DNA of 64,000 nt from Nocardia cyriacigeorgica (GTDB lineage: Bacteria; Actinomycetota; Actinomycetes; Mycobacteriales; Mycobacteriaceae), in contig NZ_JARWNX010000064.1 in NCBI RefSeq assembly GCF_029868385.1, positions 310,001 to 374,000 of the forward strand, in the 5' to 3' direction. Under the pieces are notes generated by a model. It saw only the letters and a program-made list of their open reading frames with translations, ran no database searches and was not told the origin of the DNA. Of this stretch, positions 18,051 through 26,418 are shown one piece after another. The position numbers were made by a program, and so were the translations under genes. Positions within the stretch are counted from its first letter, which is position 1, and every line of letters begins with the position of its first letter.

Positions 18051-19406
18051 GTGGTCACACTCGCATCCGGTGTGTTCATCGACTGGGAGCAGATGACCGG
18101 GCAGTCGAAGTTCGTGGTCGACCTGATCAGCTTCCCGATCTTCGCCGGAATCGCGGGCTGGCTCACCAACTGGACCGGCGTGCTGATGCTGTTCTGGCCG
18201 CTTCAGTTCCGCGGTGTCCGCATCCCCGGTCTGAAGGTGCTCTATCCCTATCTGCCGCGCCGGGTGCAGGTGCTGCCGATCTTCTCCGGGGACGGTTCGC
18301 GGTTCGGATTCCAGGGATTCATCCCGGCCCGCGCGGAGAAGATGGCCAGCATCTGCGTCGACAAGGCGCTGATGCGGATCGGCAGCCCCCGCGATTTCAT
18401 CCATGAACTCGATCTCGACGGGATCGCCGACTATATCGCCGAGATGGCGCATAAACAGGTGCGCGGCATGGTCGACGATGTGATGTACCGGGAGAACCCG
18501 GAGCTGTGGGGGTCGCTACCGCGGGCGATGAAGCAGCTGGTCTATCAGCGTGTGGATCGGGAGCTGCCCACGCTGTGCCGGCGCGCGTTCGAATCGCTCG
18601 GCGACAACGTCGACCAGCTGATCGACGTCAAGGGCTTCGTCATCCGGTACCTCCAGGACAATCCGATCATCCTGAAGGATCTGACCACCACCATCGCCGC
18701 GCCCGAGCTGAAGTTCATGGTCCGAATCGGCCTGCTCGGCGCACCGTTCGGCCTGCTGCTCGCGCTGTATCTGCATGTGCACAGCAGTATTCCGGTGTTC
18801 GGCTGGGTGCCGGCCTGGGTGATCGTGCTGCTGGTATCGGCGGGCATCGGCGTGCTGGTCAATGTGATCGCGATCAAGATGGTGTTCGAACCGGGCGATC
18901 CGCAGCCGCGCTACAAATACCTGTGGCGCCAGGCTCTGCTGGCCAAACGCCAGCCGCAGGCCGCGGTCGATCTGGCGCACATCCTGGCCTATCAGGTGCT
19001 CACCCTGCCCAATCTGTCGAAGGAACTGCTCGACGGTCCCAATGGCGACAAGACCCGTCAGCTGCTGGAACGGCTGATCTCCGATGAGATCCACCGCCAG
19101 CTCGGCCGCACCACCTCCATGGTCCGCGCGGCTTTCGGCCGTCGTCAGTTCGACAACCTGAAGGTCGGCGCCGCCGGTGCCGCGGTCGGCTTGGCCCCGA
19201 CACTCGTCGAGGACGCCGAGTTCACCGAGGAACAAGCCAAGAAGATCGACGAATTCGCCGCCCGCAAACTCAAACAACTCACCCCGGGCGAGTTCATGGA
19301 GATGTTCTACGCCTCCGTCGAACAGGACGCCTGGCTGCTCTACGTTCATGGCGGTCTGCTCGGCATTTTCGTCGGCGGCGTACATCTGCTGCTGTTCGGC
19401 TGGTAA
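18051..19406 (+). CDS. DUF445 family membrane protein
   Basis: 451 residues from GTG 18051, preceded at 7 bases by AGGGAGA; the open frame extends 122 codons further upstream but that part lacks protein-like features. The N-terminus holds a helix (VVDLISFPIFAGIAGWLTNWTGVLMLFWP) that matches the start of DUF445 proteins. Two hydrophobic helices lie in the middle (about residues 230-275), and one at the extreme C-terminus (LLYVHGGLLGIFVGGVHLLLFGW). The regions between are soluble. The function of the family is not established; envelope roles have been suggested. It stands alone, divergent from TIGR03084. Confidence 0.85.
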   Translation: MVTLASGVFIDWEQMTGQSKFVVDLISFPIFAGIAGWLTNWTGVLMLFWPLQFRGVRIPGLKVLYPYLPRRVQVLPIFSGDGSRFGFQGFIPARAEKMASICVDKALMRIGSPRDFIHELDLDGIADYIAEMAHKQVRGMVDDVMYRENPELWGSLPRAMKQLVYQRVDRELPTLCRRAFESLGDNVDQLIDVKGFVIRYLQDNPIILKDLTTTIAAPELKFMVRIGLLGAPFGLLLALYLHVHSSIPVFGWVPAWVIVLLVSAGIGVLVNVIAIKMVFEPGDPQPRYKYLWRQALLAKRQPQAAVDLAHILAYQVLTLPNLSKELLDGPNGDKTRQLLERLISDEIHRQLGRTTSMVRAAFGRRQFDNLKVGAAGAAVGLAPTLVEDAEFTEEQAKKIDEFAARKLKQLTPGEFMEMFYASVEQDAWLLYVHGGLLGIFVGGVHLLLFGW

Positions 19407-19469
19407 GTAGCGCCGTCACGTGTGCGCGGCGCATCCGAGCCGGGTGGGCCGGTAGTCGCTTCGGCTCAT

Positions 19470-19943
19470 CTATCGGAGCACTTCGCCGATATCGGCGGCG
19501 GCGGTCATCATGATCAGTAGCGGGACGACCTTTTCGGCGGGTATCCGGTAGGCCCCGCGGCTGTGTTGCTCGATGACCTTGGCCGAGGTCAGGGCGCGGA
19601 TGTGGTGGTAGAGCTGGCCTGCGGAGGTGAGTGAAACCGCTTCTGCCAGTTCGGCGCCGGTGCGTGGGCCGTCGAGCAGAGTTTCGACGAGGGCCCGGCG
19701 GACGGGGTGGCCGAGGGCCGCGAGCACATCGACGCGGGCCTGTGCGGGGAGCCGCGGTACGGCGGCAGCGCTGTAGCGGATGGTCCATTCGATGGGACCG
19801 CCGAAATCGACGCTGCCGCCGTATTCGAGATAGCCGCGTGCGGAGTCATCGGTGCGCGGCTCGCCTTCCATGGCGGGTGGTTTGCCTTCCAGCGCCTCGA
19901 TCCGTGCCTCCAGCTCGGCCAGTTTGGCAGCGACATCGGTCAT
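19470..19943 (-). CDS. ArsR-like winged helix-turn-helix regulator
   Basis: 157 residues from ATG 19943, fixed by the ATGA overlap with the upstream lipoprotein gene's stop. An N-terminal coiled segment (VAAKLAELEARIEALEG) is followed by a linker and a winged-helix domain (about residues 65-140: ALGHPVRRALVETLLDGPRTGAELAEAVSLTSAGQLYHHIRAL) of the ArsR/HTH_20 type. No metal-binding Cys cluster is present, so a metal sensor is unlikely. The C-terminus reads VVPLLIMMTAAADIGEVLR. It is translated second in a two-gene unit with a serine hydrolase lipoprotein. Confidence 0.85.
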   Translation of the reverse strand: MTDVAAKLAELEARIEALEGKPPAMEGEPRTDDSARGYLEYGGSVDFGGPIEWTIRYSAAAVPRLPAQARVDVLAALGHPVRRALVETLLDGPRTGAELAEAVSLTSAGQLYHHIRALTSAKVIEQHSRGAYRIPAEKVVPLLIMMTAAADIGEVLR

Positions 19944-20968
19944 GTGGCGCATGCTAACCGGCGCCACATCGCCGGTTCGGTCATGGCCCTGACCAGTACC
20001 TCCTGTTCGCGCAGCGTCGTCACCGCGGATGCCCAGGTGGCCTCGGGCATGCGCCGGTTCAGCAGTACGGCGGTCGCGACGGTGCCGTCGGCGCGGCGCA
20101 GGTAGATGGCATCGCTCAGGACGCCGGGATAGGAACCGCCCTTGAATCCGATCGCGGCGAATCCGGCGGGCGGTTGCTGCCATTCCAAGTGTGCGCGCGC
20201 CACGTCGGTGCCCGGCCCGAAGCTGCCGCTCGCGATAGCGCGATGCATCGACGCCAACTGGTGGGCCGAGGCGGTCGCGGTCGTTTCGGTCCACGCCATT
20301 TGCCGGTCGAACGGCGGCATCGTCTTCGATCCGATGGTGGCTCGGTAGGCGTCGTCGACGGCGTAACGCCTGGCCAGCGCCCAATCGTCGCCGGTGTCGG
20401 AGTCGAGCAGGCGGATCATCTGGCCGAGCTGGGTGGAGGGCGTGTAGTCGCGCCATCCGCCCGCTTCGGCAGCGGCGATCAGCGCGTGGTCGCCGAGGCG
20501 GTCGCGCAGATAGTCGGGGACGGCGTTATCGCTTTCTCTGATCATCGCGCTCACCATCTGATCGAGGGTGACGGTCTCGCCGGTGAGGCGAGCGCGTGCC
20601 GCCGGATGTGCGCCGCCGTCGGTTCCAGGCAGGTACCAGCGCTCCCATTCGTCGACCGGCACCTGCTGCTGTGGATCGAGCGTGCCTGCCGCGACCGCAC
20701 GCGCGTAGGCCGCGAGCGATACGACCTTCACCGCCGATGCGATGGGCTGCTGATCATCGGCCCGGCGTTCGATGCTGTGCCCCTGCCCGTCGTCGACCGC
20801 GACCGAGATGTCGTCCGGGCTCTCGTGTATCCGGCCGAGCCATTCCTCGGCCGAAGTGACGCCCGCCGCGGGTAGCGGCCCACACGACTCATCGGACGCA
20901 CCCTCGCTCGAGCATCCCGCGATCAGCGGAATCATTGTGGCCACGACCATCGCCACCCTACGCACCAC
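19940..20968 (-). CDS. Beta-lactamase-like serine hydrolase lipoprotein
   Basis: 342 residues from GTG 20968, with AGGAG 7 bases upstream. The signal ends in the lipobox IAGC (Cys19), so the protein is a lipoprotein facing the outside. Motifs of the penicillin-binding/class A beta-lactamase superfamily are present: SAVK (Ser78-Lys81), SDN (146-148) and KGGS near the C-terminus in place of KTG. The Glu of the class A omega loop is not obvious, so true beta-lactamase activity is uncertain; a carboxypeptidase or esterase role is possible. Its stop overlaps the HTH gene's start (ATGA), so the two are translationally coupled. It is divergent from lon. Confidence 0.85.
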   Translation of the reverse strand: MVRRVAMVVATMIPLIAGCSSEGASDESCGPLPAAGVTSAEEWLGRIHESPDDISVAVDDGQGHSIERRADDQQPIASAVKVVSLAAYARAVAAGTLDPQQQVPVDEWERWYLPGTDGGAHPAARARLTGETVTLDQMVSAMIRESDNAVPDYLRDRLGDHALIAAAEAGGWRDYTPSTQLGQMIRLLDSDTGDDWALARRYAVDDAYRATIGSKTMPPFDRQMAWTETTATASAHQLASMHRAIASGSFGPGTDVARAHLEWQQPPAGFAAIGFKGGSYPGVLSDAIYLRRADGTVATAVLLNRRMPEATWASAVTTLREQEVLVRAMTEPAMWRRLACAT

Positions 20969-21092
20969 AGCTGTTCTCCTGAATTCTGTAATTCCGTAAA
21001 AACGAACTGCCGTCACCGTAGCTGCGAGCGGCGTTGTTGTCGAGCCGTATCGCTCATCGCGATTCGCTGTGAGTGAACGTCGCCACTCGGCT

Positions 21093-21118
21093 GGAACAAA
21101 CCCGAATACCCCGGGGTT
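21093..21118 (+). promoter_or_regulatory. Candidate SigR/SigH-type (thiol-oxidative stress) promoter of lon
   Basis: GGAAC at 21093-21097 and GTT at 21116-21118 are separated by exactly 18 bases. This fits the GGAAT/C-N18-GTT pattern of SigR (Streptomyces) and SigH (mycobacteria) promoters. The predicted start of transcription would be near 21125, 30 bases before the GTG. The last bases overlap the HAIR-like operator. Confidence 0.6.
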
Positions 21119-21136
21119 GAGTAGGCATCGCTCAAC
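21116..21136 (+). promoter_or_regulatory. HAIR-like inverted repeat (candidate HspR operator) at lon
   Basis: GTTGAGT-N7-GCTCAAC, 7-bp arms with one mismatch and 7-base spacing. The HspR-associated inverted repeat consensus is CTTGAGT-N7-ACTCAAG. It lies between the proposed -10 region and the start codon of lon, a fitting place for repression. Confidence 0.65.
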
Positions 21137-21154
21137 TTTGAAAGGGTCGAACAA

Positions 21155-23599
21155 GTGACTACAGCTCAGAACTTGCCGGTGCTGTTCCTGACCGATCCGA
21201 TCGTGCTGCCGGGCATGGTCGTGCCCATCGAACTCGACGAATCGGCGCAGGCGGCCATCGACGCCGCGCGCGCAGCGAACACCGATCAGGTCCTGGTCGC
21301 GCCCCGGCTCGATGAGGGTTACGCCGCCTACGGCGTCGTCGCCACCATCGAACAGGTCGGTCGGATGCGTGGCGGCGCACCGGCCGCGGTATTGAAGGCC
21401 GAGCGGCGGGCCAAGATCGGTCATGGTGTCACCGGACCGGGCGCCGCGCTGTGGGTGGAGGCCGAACCGGTCGATGACGCCCCCGTCGACGGCCGGACCA
21501 GAGAACTCGCCGCCGAATACAAGAAGCTCGTCGTCTCGGTGCTGCAACGCCGCGAAGCCTGGCAGGTCATCGACGCGGTCAACCAGCTCAGCGAGCCGTC
21601 CGCGATCGCCGATACCGCCGGTTACGCCCCGTACCTGAGCATCGAGCAGAAGCGACAGCTGCTGGAGACTCCCGAACCGGCCGCGCGGCTGGCTTCACTG
21701 ATCGAATGGACGAAGGCGCATATCGCCGAGACCGAGGTGTCGGAGAAGATCAGCGAAGACGTCCGCGAGGGTATGGAGAAGAGCCAGCGCGAATTCCTGC
21801 TGCGCCAGCAGCTCAATGCCATCCGCAAGGAACTCGGCGAGGACGAACCCGACGGCGCCGACGACTACCGCACCCGCGTGGAACAGGCCGATCTGCCCGA
21901 TTCGGTCCGCGAGGCCGCGCTGCGCGAGGTCGGACGGCTCGAACGCGCCAGCGATCAGAGCCCGGAATCGGGTTGGATCCGCACCTGGCTCGATACCGTC
22001 CTCGAGCTGCCGTGGACGGTGAAAACCACCGACAGCACCGATGTCGCGACCGCCCGCGCCGTGCTCGACGCCGATCACCACGGCCTCGACGAGGTCAAGG
22101 ACCGGATGGTCGAGTACCTGGCGGTGCGTTCGCGGCGGGCCGCCCGCGGTCTCGAGGTCGTTGGTGGTCGTGGGTCCGGCGCGGTGTTGGTCCTGGTCGG
22201 ACCGCCCGGTGTCGGTAAGACATCGCTGGGTGAGAGCGTCGCGCGGGCGCTCGGTCGCGAGTTCGTACGCGTCGCGCTCGGCGGTGTGCGCGATGAGGCC
22301 GAGATCCGCGGTCACCGGCGCACCTACGTCGGGGCGCTACCCGGTCGGATCGTGCGGGCCATGAAGGAAGCCGGATCGATGAATCCGGTGGTGCTGCTCG
22401 ACGAGATCGACAAGGTCGGCTCCGATTTCCGTGGTGATCCAGCCGCGGCGCTGCTCGAGGTGCTCGATCCCGCGCAGAACCACACCTTCCGCGATCACTA
22501 CCTGGACCTGGATCTGGACCTGTCCGATGTGTTGTTCATCGCCACGGCCAATGTCATGGAGACCATCCCCGGCCCGCTGCTGGACCGGATGGAGTTGATC
22601 ACCGTCGACGGCTACACCGAGGACGACAAGGTCGCCATCGCCCGCGACTTCCTGGTCCCGCGCCAGCTCGAACGCAATGCGCTGACCGCCGAGGAGGTCA
22701 CCGTCACCGATGCGGCGCTGCGCGAGATCGCGGCGAACTACACCAGGGAAGCCGGTGTCCGGCAGATGGAGCGGCTGATCGCCAAGGCATTGCGCAAGGC
22801 GGCCACCACACTGTCGGAGGGTGGTTCGGCGGCCGCCGACTCCGTGCCATCGATCGGACTCGGTTATGACACCGAACTCGGCTACGACGATGTGGTGATC
22901 GAAAAGGGCGAGGCCGCAGGGCGTTCCGGTGAATCGCTGACCATCGGCGTCAGCGATCTGAAGGACTACCTCGGCCGTCCACGGTTCACCCCGGATTCGG
23001 TGGAACGCACCGCCGTCCCCGGTGTGGCGACCGGATTGGCGGTGACCGGCCTCGGCGGCGATGTGCTCTACATCGAGACCAATGCCGTAGACGGTGAGCG
23101 CGCGCTGACCCTCACCGGCCAGTTGGGCGATGTCATGAAGGAATCCGCGCAGATCGCGCTCACCTACGTGCGCTCGCATCTGGCCGAGATCGGCATCGAA
23201 CCCTCGGTGCTCGACCGCAATATCCACGTGCACTTCCCGGCGGGCGCGGTGCCGAAGGACGGTCCGTCGGCCGGCGTCACGATGGTCACCGCACTGGTCT
23301 CGCTGGCTCTCGGTAGGCAGGTGCGCTCGGATGTCGGTATGACCGGTGAGGTCACGTTGAACGGCCGGGTGCTGCCCATCGGCGGCGTCAAGCAGAAGCT
23401 GCTGGCCGCCCAACGGGCCGGCCTGAAGACGGTGTTCATCCCGGCCCGCAACGAGCCGGACCTGGACGATGTCCCGGCCGAGGTGCTCGCCGCACTCGAT
23501 GTCCGTCCCGTCGCCGATGTGGCCGACATCCTGGCCTACGCCATCGAGCCGGTCGCCGAACCCGCACTGGACGGGCGGCCGTTGGCGGCGACGGCCTGA
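21155..23599 (+). CDS. lon: ATP-dependent Lon protease
   Basis: 814 residues from GTG with AAAGGG 9 bases upstream. The N-terminal LON substrate-binding domain starts with LPVLFLTDPIVLPGMVVPIEL. An AAA+ module follows with Walker A GPPGVGKT (about residue 350), Walker B PVVLLDEIDK, and the helical lid. The C-terminal protease domain has catalytic Ser705 (KDGPSAGVTM) and Lys746 (IGGVKQK). It degrades misfolded and selected regulatory proteins in the cytoplasm. M. tuberculosis lacks lon, while Nocardia and M. smegmatis have it. Promoter signals suggest heat-shock and disulfide-stress control. A strong terminator follows. Confidence 0.97.
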   Translation: MTTAQNLPVLFLTDPIVLPGMVVPIELDESAQAAIDAARAANTDQVLVAPRLDEGYAAYGVVATIEQVGRMRGGAPAAVLKAERRAKIGHGVTGPGAALWVEAEPVDDAPVDGRTRELAAEYKKLVVSVLQRREAWQVIDAVNQLSEPSAIADTAGYAPYLSIEQKRQLLETPEPAARLASLIEWTKAHIAETEVSEKISEDVREGMEKSQREFLLRQQLNAIRKELGEDEPDGADDYRTRVEQADLPDSVREAALREVGRLERASDQSPESGWIRTWLDTVLELPWTVKTTDSTDVATARAVLDADHHGLDEVKDRMVEYLAVRSRRAARGLEVVGGRGSGAVLVLVGPPGVGKTSLGESVARALGREFVRVALGGVRDEAEIRGHRRTYVGALPGRIVRAMKEAGSMNPVVLLDEIDKVGSDFRGDPAAALLEVLDPAQNHTFRDHYLDLDLDLSDVLFIATANVMETIPGPLLDRMELITVDGYTEDDKVAIARDFLVPRQLERNALTAEEVTVTDAALREIAANYTREAGVRQMERLIAKALRKAATTLSEGGSAAADSVPSIGLGYDTELGYDDVVIEKGEAAGRSGESLTIGVSDLKDYLGRPRFTPDSVERTAVPGVATGLAVTGLGGDVLYIETNAVDGERALTLTGQLGDVMKESAQIALTYVRSHLAEIGIEPSVLDRNIHVHFPAGAVPKDGPSAGVTMVTALVSLALGRQVRSDVGMTGEVTLNGRVLPIGGVKQKLLAAQRAGLKTVFIPARNEPDLDDVPAEVLAALDVRPVADVADILAYAIEPVAEPALDGRPLAATA

Positions 23600-23648
23600 T
23601 CGGTGGTGGGGGTCGCGACCTGCTCGTGGCCCCCACGGCCGGAGACCG

Positions 23649-23685
23649 AACGAGCTGTGCCCGTGGTCCATGGGCACAGCTCGTT
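23649..23685. terminator. Strong bidirectional terminator after lon
   Basis: A perfect 14-bp inverted repeat (AACGAGCTGTGCCC / GGGCACAGCTCGTT) with a 9-base loop, ending in TTG-rich sequence, between lon and the convergent thioesterase gene. Confidence 0.88.
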
Positions 23686-23754
23686 GTCGTTGCTGCCCGC
23701 AGCGCAAGTACGAGACCAGATCATCCGTGCGAGCGCTGACAGCAAGCCCGGCAG

Positions 23755-24195
23755 TCACCCGCCGTTGTTCAGCTCCCGTTCCACACTGCGCGTGGTGCCC
23801 TGCGCGACGGCGCACAGCACCGCCACACCGTCATCGCCTTCGGCATAGATCTCGCAGCTCACCACCGCCTGCCGCCGCGTAGACCCGGTCACCTTCGCCT
23901 CGGCGCGCAACAGTCTTCCGCTCGCGGGCCGCAGATAGGTCACCGAGAACCCACCCGTCAGCACATTCGCCCCGAGCACCGTGCCCGCCGCGAAGGTGAT
24001 CGCATTATCGGCCGCATACGCCAGCACTCCCCCGTGCACGAACCCGAACTGCTGCCCCAACTCGGCCCGCAACGGAATAACCAGCGTCGCCGCCCCACCC
24101 CCGAACGCCGTGAGTTCGGTCCCGACCAACTGCGCGAACGGCTGCGCAGCCAGCACCTGGCGAGCTTGTTCGATATCGAGTTCGGTGGTGGTCAT
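23755..24195 (-). CDS. PaaI-type hotdog thioesterase
   Basis: 146 residues from ATG 24195, with AAGGAG 8 bases upstream; the open frame runs 31 codons further without support. A single hotdog domain is visible: FGFVHGGVLAYAADNAITFAAG (about residues 47-68) is the PaaI signature, in which HGG and the Asp form the active site for hydrolysis of acyl-CoA thioesters. It is likely an acyl- or aryl-CoA thioesterase in the cytoplasm; the substrate is unknown. It is divergent from the polymerase gene with 118 bases between them. Confidence 0.88.
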   Translation of the reverse strand: MTTTELDIEQARQVLAAQPFAQLVGTELTAFGGGAATLVIPLRAELGQQFGFVHGGVLAYAADNAITFAAGTVLGANVLTGGFSVTYLRPASGRLLRAEAKVTGSTRRQAVVSCEIYAEGDDGVAVLCAVAQGTTRSVERELNNGG

Positions 24196-24313
24196 CAGCG
24201 GATCTCCTTGCGGCCGTCGGTGATCACAGCAAGCCTGCTCGGCCACCAATGTAATACCGCGTGTACGGCGCGGAATGCGGTCAGGCATCGGTGCTGTGCG
24301 GTAAGACGGACAT

Positions 24314-25375
24314 ATGCCCAGGTGGCTGTTGCATGTCGATCTCGATCAGTTTCAGGCGGCGGTGGAGTTCCGTCGTCATCCCGAACTGCGTGGGCTGCCG
24401 GTGATCGTGGGTGGGAACGGTGATCCGGAGGAGCCGCGGAAGGTGGTCACCTGCGCCTCGTATCCGGCGCGCGCCTATGGGGTGCGGGCGGGGATGGCGT
24501 TGCGCACGGCGGCGCGGAAATGTCCGGACGCGGTGTTCATGCCGCTGGATATGACCACCTACGAGGAGGCGTCCGACGAGGTGATGGCCGTTTTGCGGAC
24601 CTTCGGCCCGGTGGAGGTGTGGGGGTGGGACGAGGCGTTCGTGGCCGCCGATACCGACGATCCGGAGGCCATGGCCCGCGAGATCCGCGCCGCCATCGCC
24701 GAACTGGACCTGACCTGCTCGGTCGGCATCGGCGACAACAAGCTCACGGCCAAACTCGCCACCGGATTCGCCAAATCCTCCGGTAAGGATTCCGCGCAAC
24801 CGGGCGCGGGTGCGGCGGCGGGTATGTTCCGGCTCACCGCGGCCAACTGGACCGAGGTGATGGCACATCGACCGACCAGTGCGCTGTGGGGTATCGGCAG
24901 CAGGATCGCCGCCCGGCTGGCCGAACTGGATATCAATACGGTCGGCGATCTGATGGCCGCCGACCGGCATCGCCTCGCCGCCGCGTTCGGCCCGAATACC
25001 GGCCCCTACCTGTGGGTTCTCGGTAAAGGCGCGGGCGATACCGAGGTCGTCACCGAACCGCGAATTCCGGTGGGCCGCAGTAAATCCGAGACCTTCCCGC
25101 ACGACCTCACCGAACGCGAGGAGATCCGTGCCCAGGTCGAGCGGATCGCCGGTGCGGTGGCCGATGAGATGGCCGACGCGGGCCGCGTCACCATCCGGGT
25201 GTCGGTGACGGTGCGCACCAATACCTTCTATACCCGCAGCAAACAGTCGAAGCTGCCGGAGCCCACCACCGACCGTGTCGCCATCATCGACACCGCGCTG
25301 CGCATCATCGACCGCTTCGAGCTGGATCGCCCGGTCCGGCTGCTCGGGGTGCGGCTCGAATTGGTCCCGGTCTGA
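24314..25375 (+). CDS. dinB: Y-family DNA polymerase IV, DinB2-like
   Basis: 353 residues. The palm motif HVDLDQFQAAVE (residues 7-18) carries metal-binding Asp9, and WGWDEAFV (about 106-113) the second carboxylate pair, with Glu for catalysis. Finger, thumb (GIGSRIAARLAEL HhH) and little-finger domains follow; the C-terminus LRLELVPV lacks an obvious beta-clamp peptide. The residue at the usual aromatic steric gate (the second F of the DxDxFF motif) is Gln14. In M. smegmatis DinB2 this position is Leu and the enzyme readily uses ribonucleotides, so this protein may too. It is a damage-bypass or gap-filling polymerase. Family assignment is firm; the sub-class is inferred. Confidence 0.92.
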   Translation: MPRWLLHVDLDQFQAAVEFRRHPELRGLPVIVGGNGDPEEPRKVVTCASYPARAYGVRAGMALRTAARKCPDAVFMPLDMTTYEEASDEVMAVLRTFGPVEVWGWDEAFVAADTDDPEAMAREIRAAIAELDLTCSVGIGDNKLTAKLATGFAKSSGKDSAQPGAGAAAGMFRLTAANWTEVMAHRPTSALWGIGSRIAARLAELDINTVGDLMAADRHRLAAAFGPNTGPYLWVLGKGAGDTEVVTEPRIPVGRSKSETFPHDLTEREEIRAQVERIAGAVADEMADAGRVTIRVSVTVRTNTFYTRSKQSKLPEPTTDRVAIIDTALRIIDRFELDRPVRLLGVRLELVPV

Positions 25376-25411
25376 CCGCAGGCCCCGGCGCACGCTCGTA
25401 TGCTCGGGCAC

Positions 25412-26404
25412 ATGGAATTCTGGGCGATGGTGGCACACGAATCGGACAGTGGCGTCGTGCTCGCGCGACAGCAGGTCGGGGCGGAGTTCCTCGGACCGGG
25501 TGCGGTGACGATCAAGGTGCACTATTCGAGCGCCAACTTCAAGGACGGGCTGGCGATCACCCCGGGTGGTGGGGTGGTGCGCAACTATCCGATCGTTCCT
25601 GGCATCGATATCACCGGCGAGGTCGTGGAATCCGAATCCGACGATTTCGCACCCGGTGATCAGGTGGTCGCCCACGGCTACGAGATCGGCGTCTCGCATA
25701 ACGGCGGTTTCGCGGAATACGCCAGGGTGCCCGCCGAATGGGTGGTGCGGCTGGATGGTCTGTCCACCCGCGACGCCGCTGCCCTCGGCACCGCCGGATT
25801 CACCGCTGCGCTGAGCGTGCAGGCCCTGCTCGACCGCGGTCTCACCCCCGACGACGGCGCCATCCTGGTAACCGGAGCGACCGGCGGGGTCGGCAGCGTG
25901 GCCATCGACATCCTGTCCGGTCTCGGCTATGAGGTCATCGCCTCCACGGGTAAGACCGACGCCGCCGACCAGCTGGCCGAACTCGGTGCCAACGAGGTGA
26001 TCGGACGGCTGCCCGAACCGGATGCGAAGGTGCGTCCGCTGTCCAAGGCCCGGTGGGCCGGTGCGGTCGACAGCGTCGGCGGCGCCTCCCTCGCCTATGT
26101 GCTGAGCGCGATCGGATACGGGGGCGCCGTCGCGGCCAGCGGACTCACCGGCGGCACCGAGGTGCCGACCACCGTTATGCCGTTCATCCTGCGCAATGTG
26201 GCGTTGCTCGGTATCGACTCGGTCAACCACCCCATCGACAAGCGTCGCGCGCTGTGGACCAGGCTGGCCAATGAACTGCGTCCGCGCCATCTGTCCGATA
26301 TCGAGAACTTCGCCCCGATCACCGACGCCGAGCGGGTGCTGCGCTCCCTCGGAGACGGCACCCACTCGGGTCGGACGGTCTTCGGCGTCGCCGGGGAATT
26401 CTGA
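25412..26404 (+). CDS. MDR-family NADPH oxidoreductase, YhdH/AcuI (acryloyl-CoA reductase) type
   Basis: 330 residues from ATG 25412; an ATG four codons earlier (25400) is equally possible, as neither has a clear binding site. The zinc-free medium-chain dehydrogenase fold is shown by SSANFKDGLAITPGGGVVRNYPIVPGIDITGEVVES (YhdH signature) and the nucleotide-binding VTGATGGVGSVAIDIL (about residues 150-165). No zinc ligands are present. YhdH/AcuI enzymes reduce acryloyl-CoA or similar enoyl substrates with NADPH. It lies 36 bases after the polymerase on the same strand but without functional link, and is convergent with the ABC exporter at a 14-base gap. Confidence 0.88.
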   Translation: MEFWAMVAHESDSGVVLARQQVGAEFLGPGAVTIKVHYSSANFKDGLAITPGGGVVRNYPIVPGIDITGEVVESESDDFAPGDQVVAHGYEIGVSHNGGFAEYARVPAEWVVRLDGLSTRDAAALGTAGFTAALSVQALLDRGLTPDDGAILVTGATGGVGSVAIDILSGLGYEVIASTGKTDAADQLAELGANEVIGRLPEPDAKVRPLSKARWAGAVDSVGGASLAYVLSAIGYGGAVAASGLTGGTEVPTTVMPFILRNVALLGIDSVNHPIDKRRALWTRLANELRPRHLSDIENFAPITDAERVLRSLGDGTHSGRTVFGVAGEF

Positions 26405-26418
26405 CCGGCGGAACCGGG

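Noticed and set aside
24281..26365. 694-codon minus-strand open frame opposite the polymerase and reductase genes
   Set aside because: Composition (Gly/His/Arg/Asp) is typical of antisense shadows, and both genes beneath it have complete catalytic motifs.
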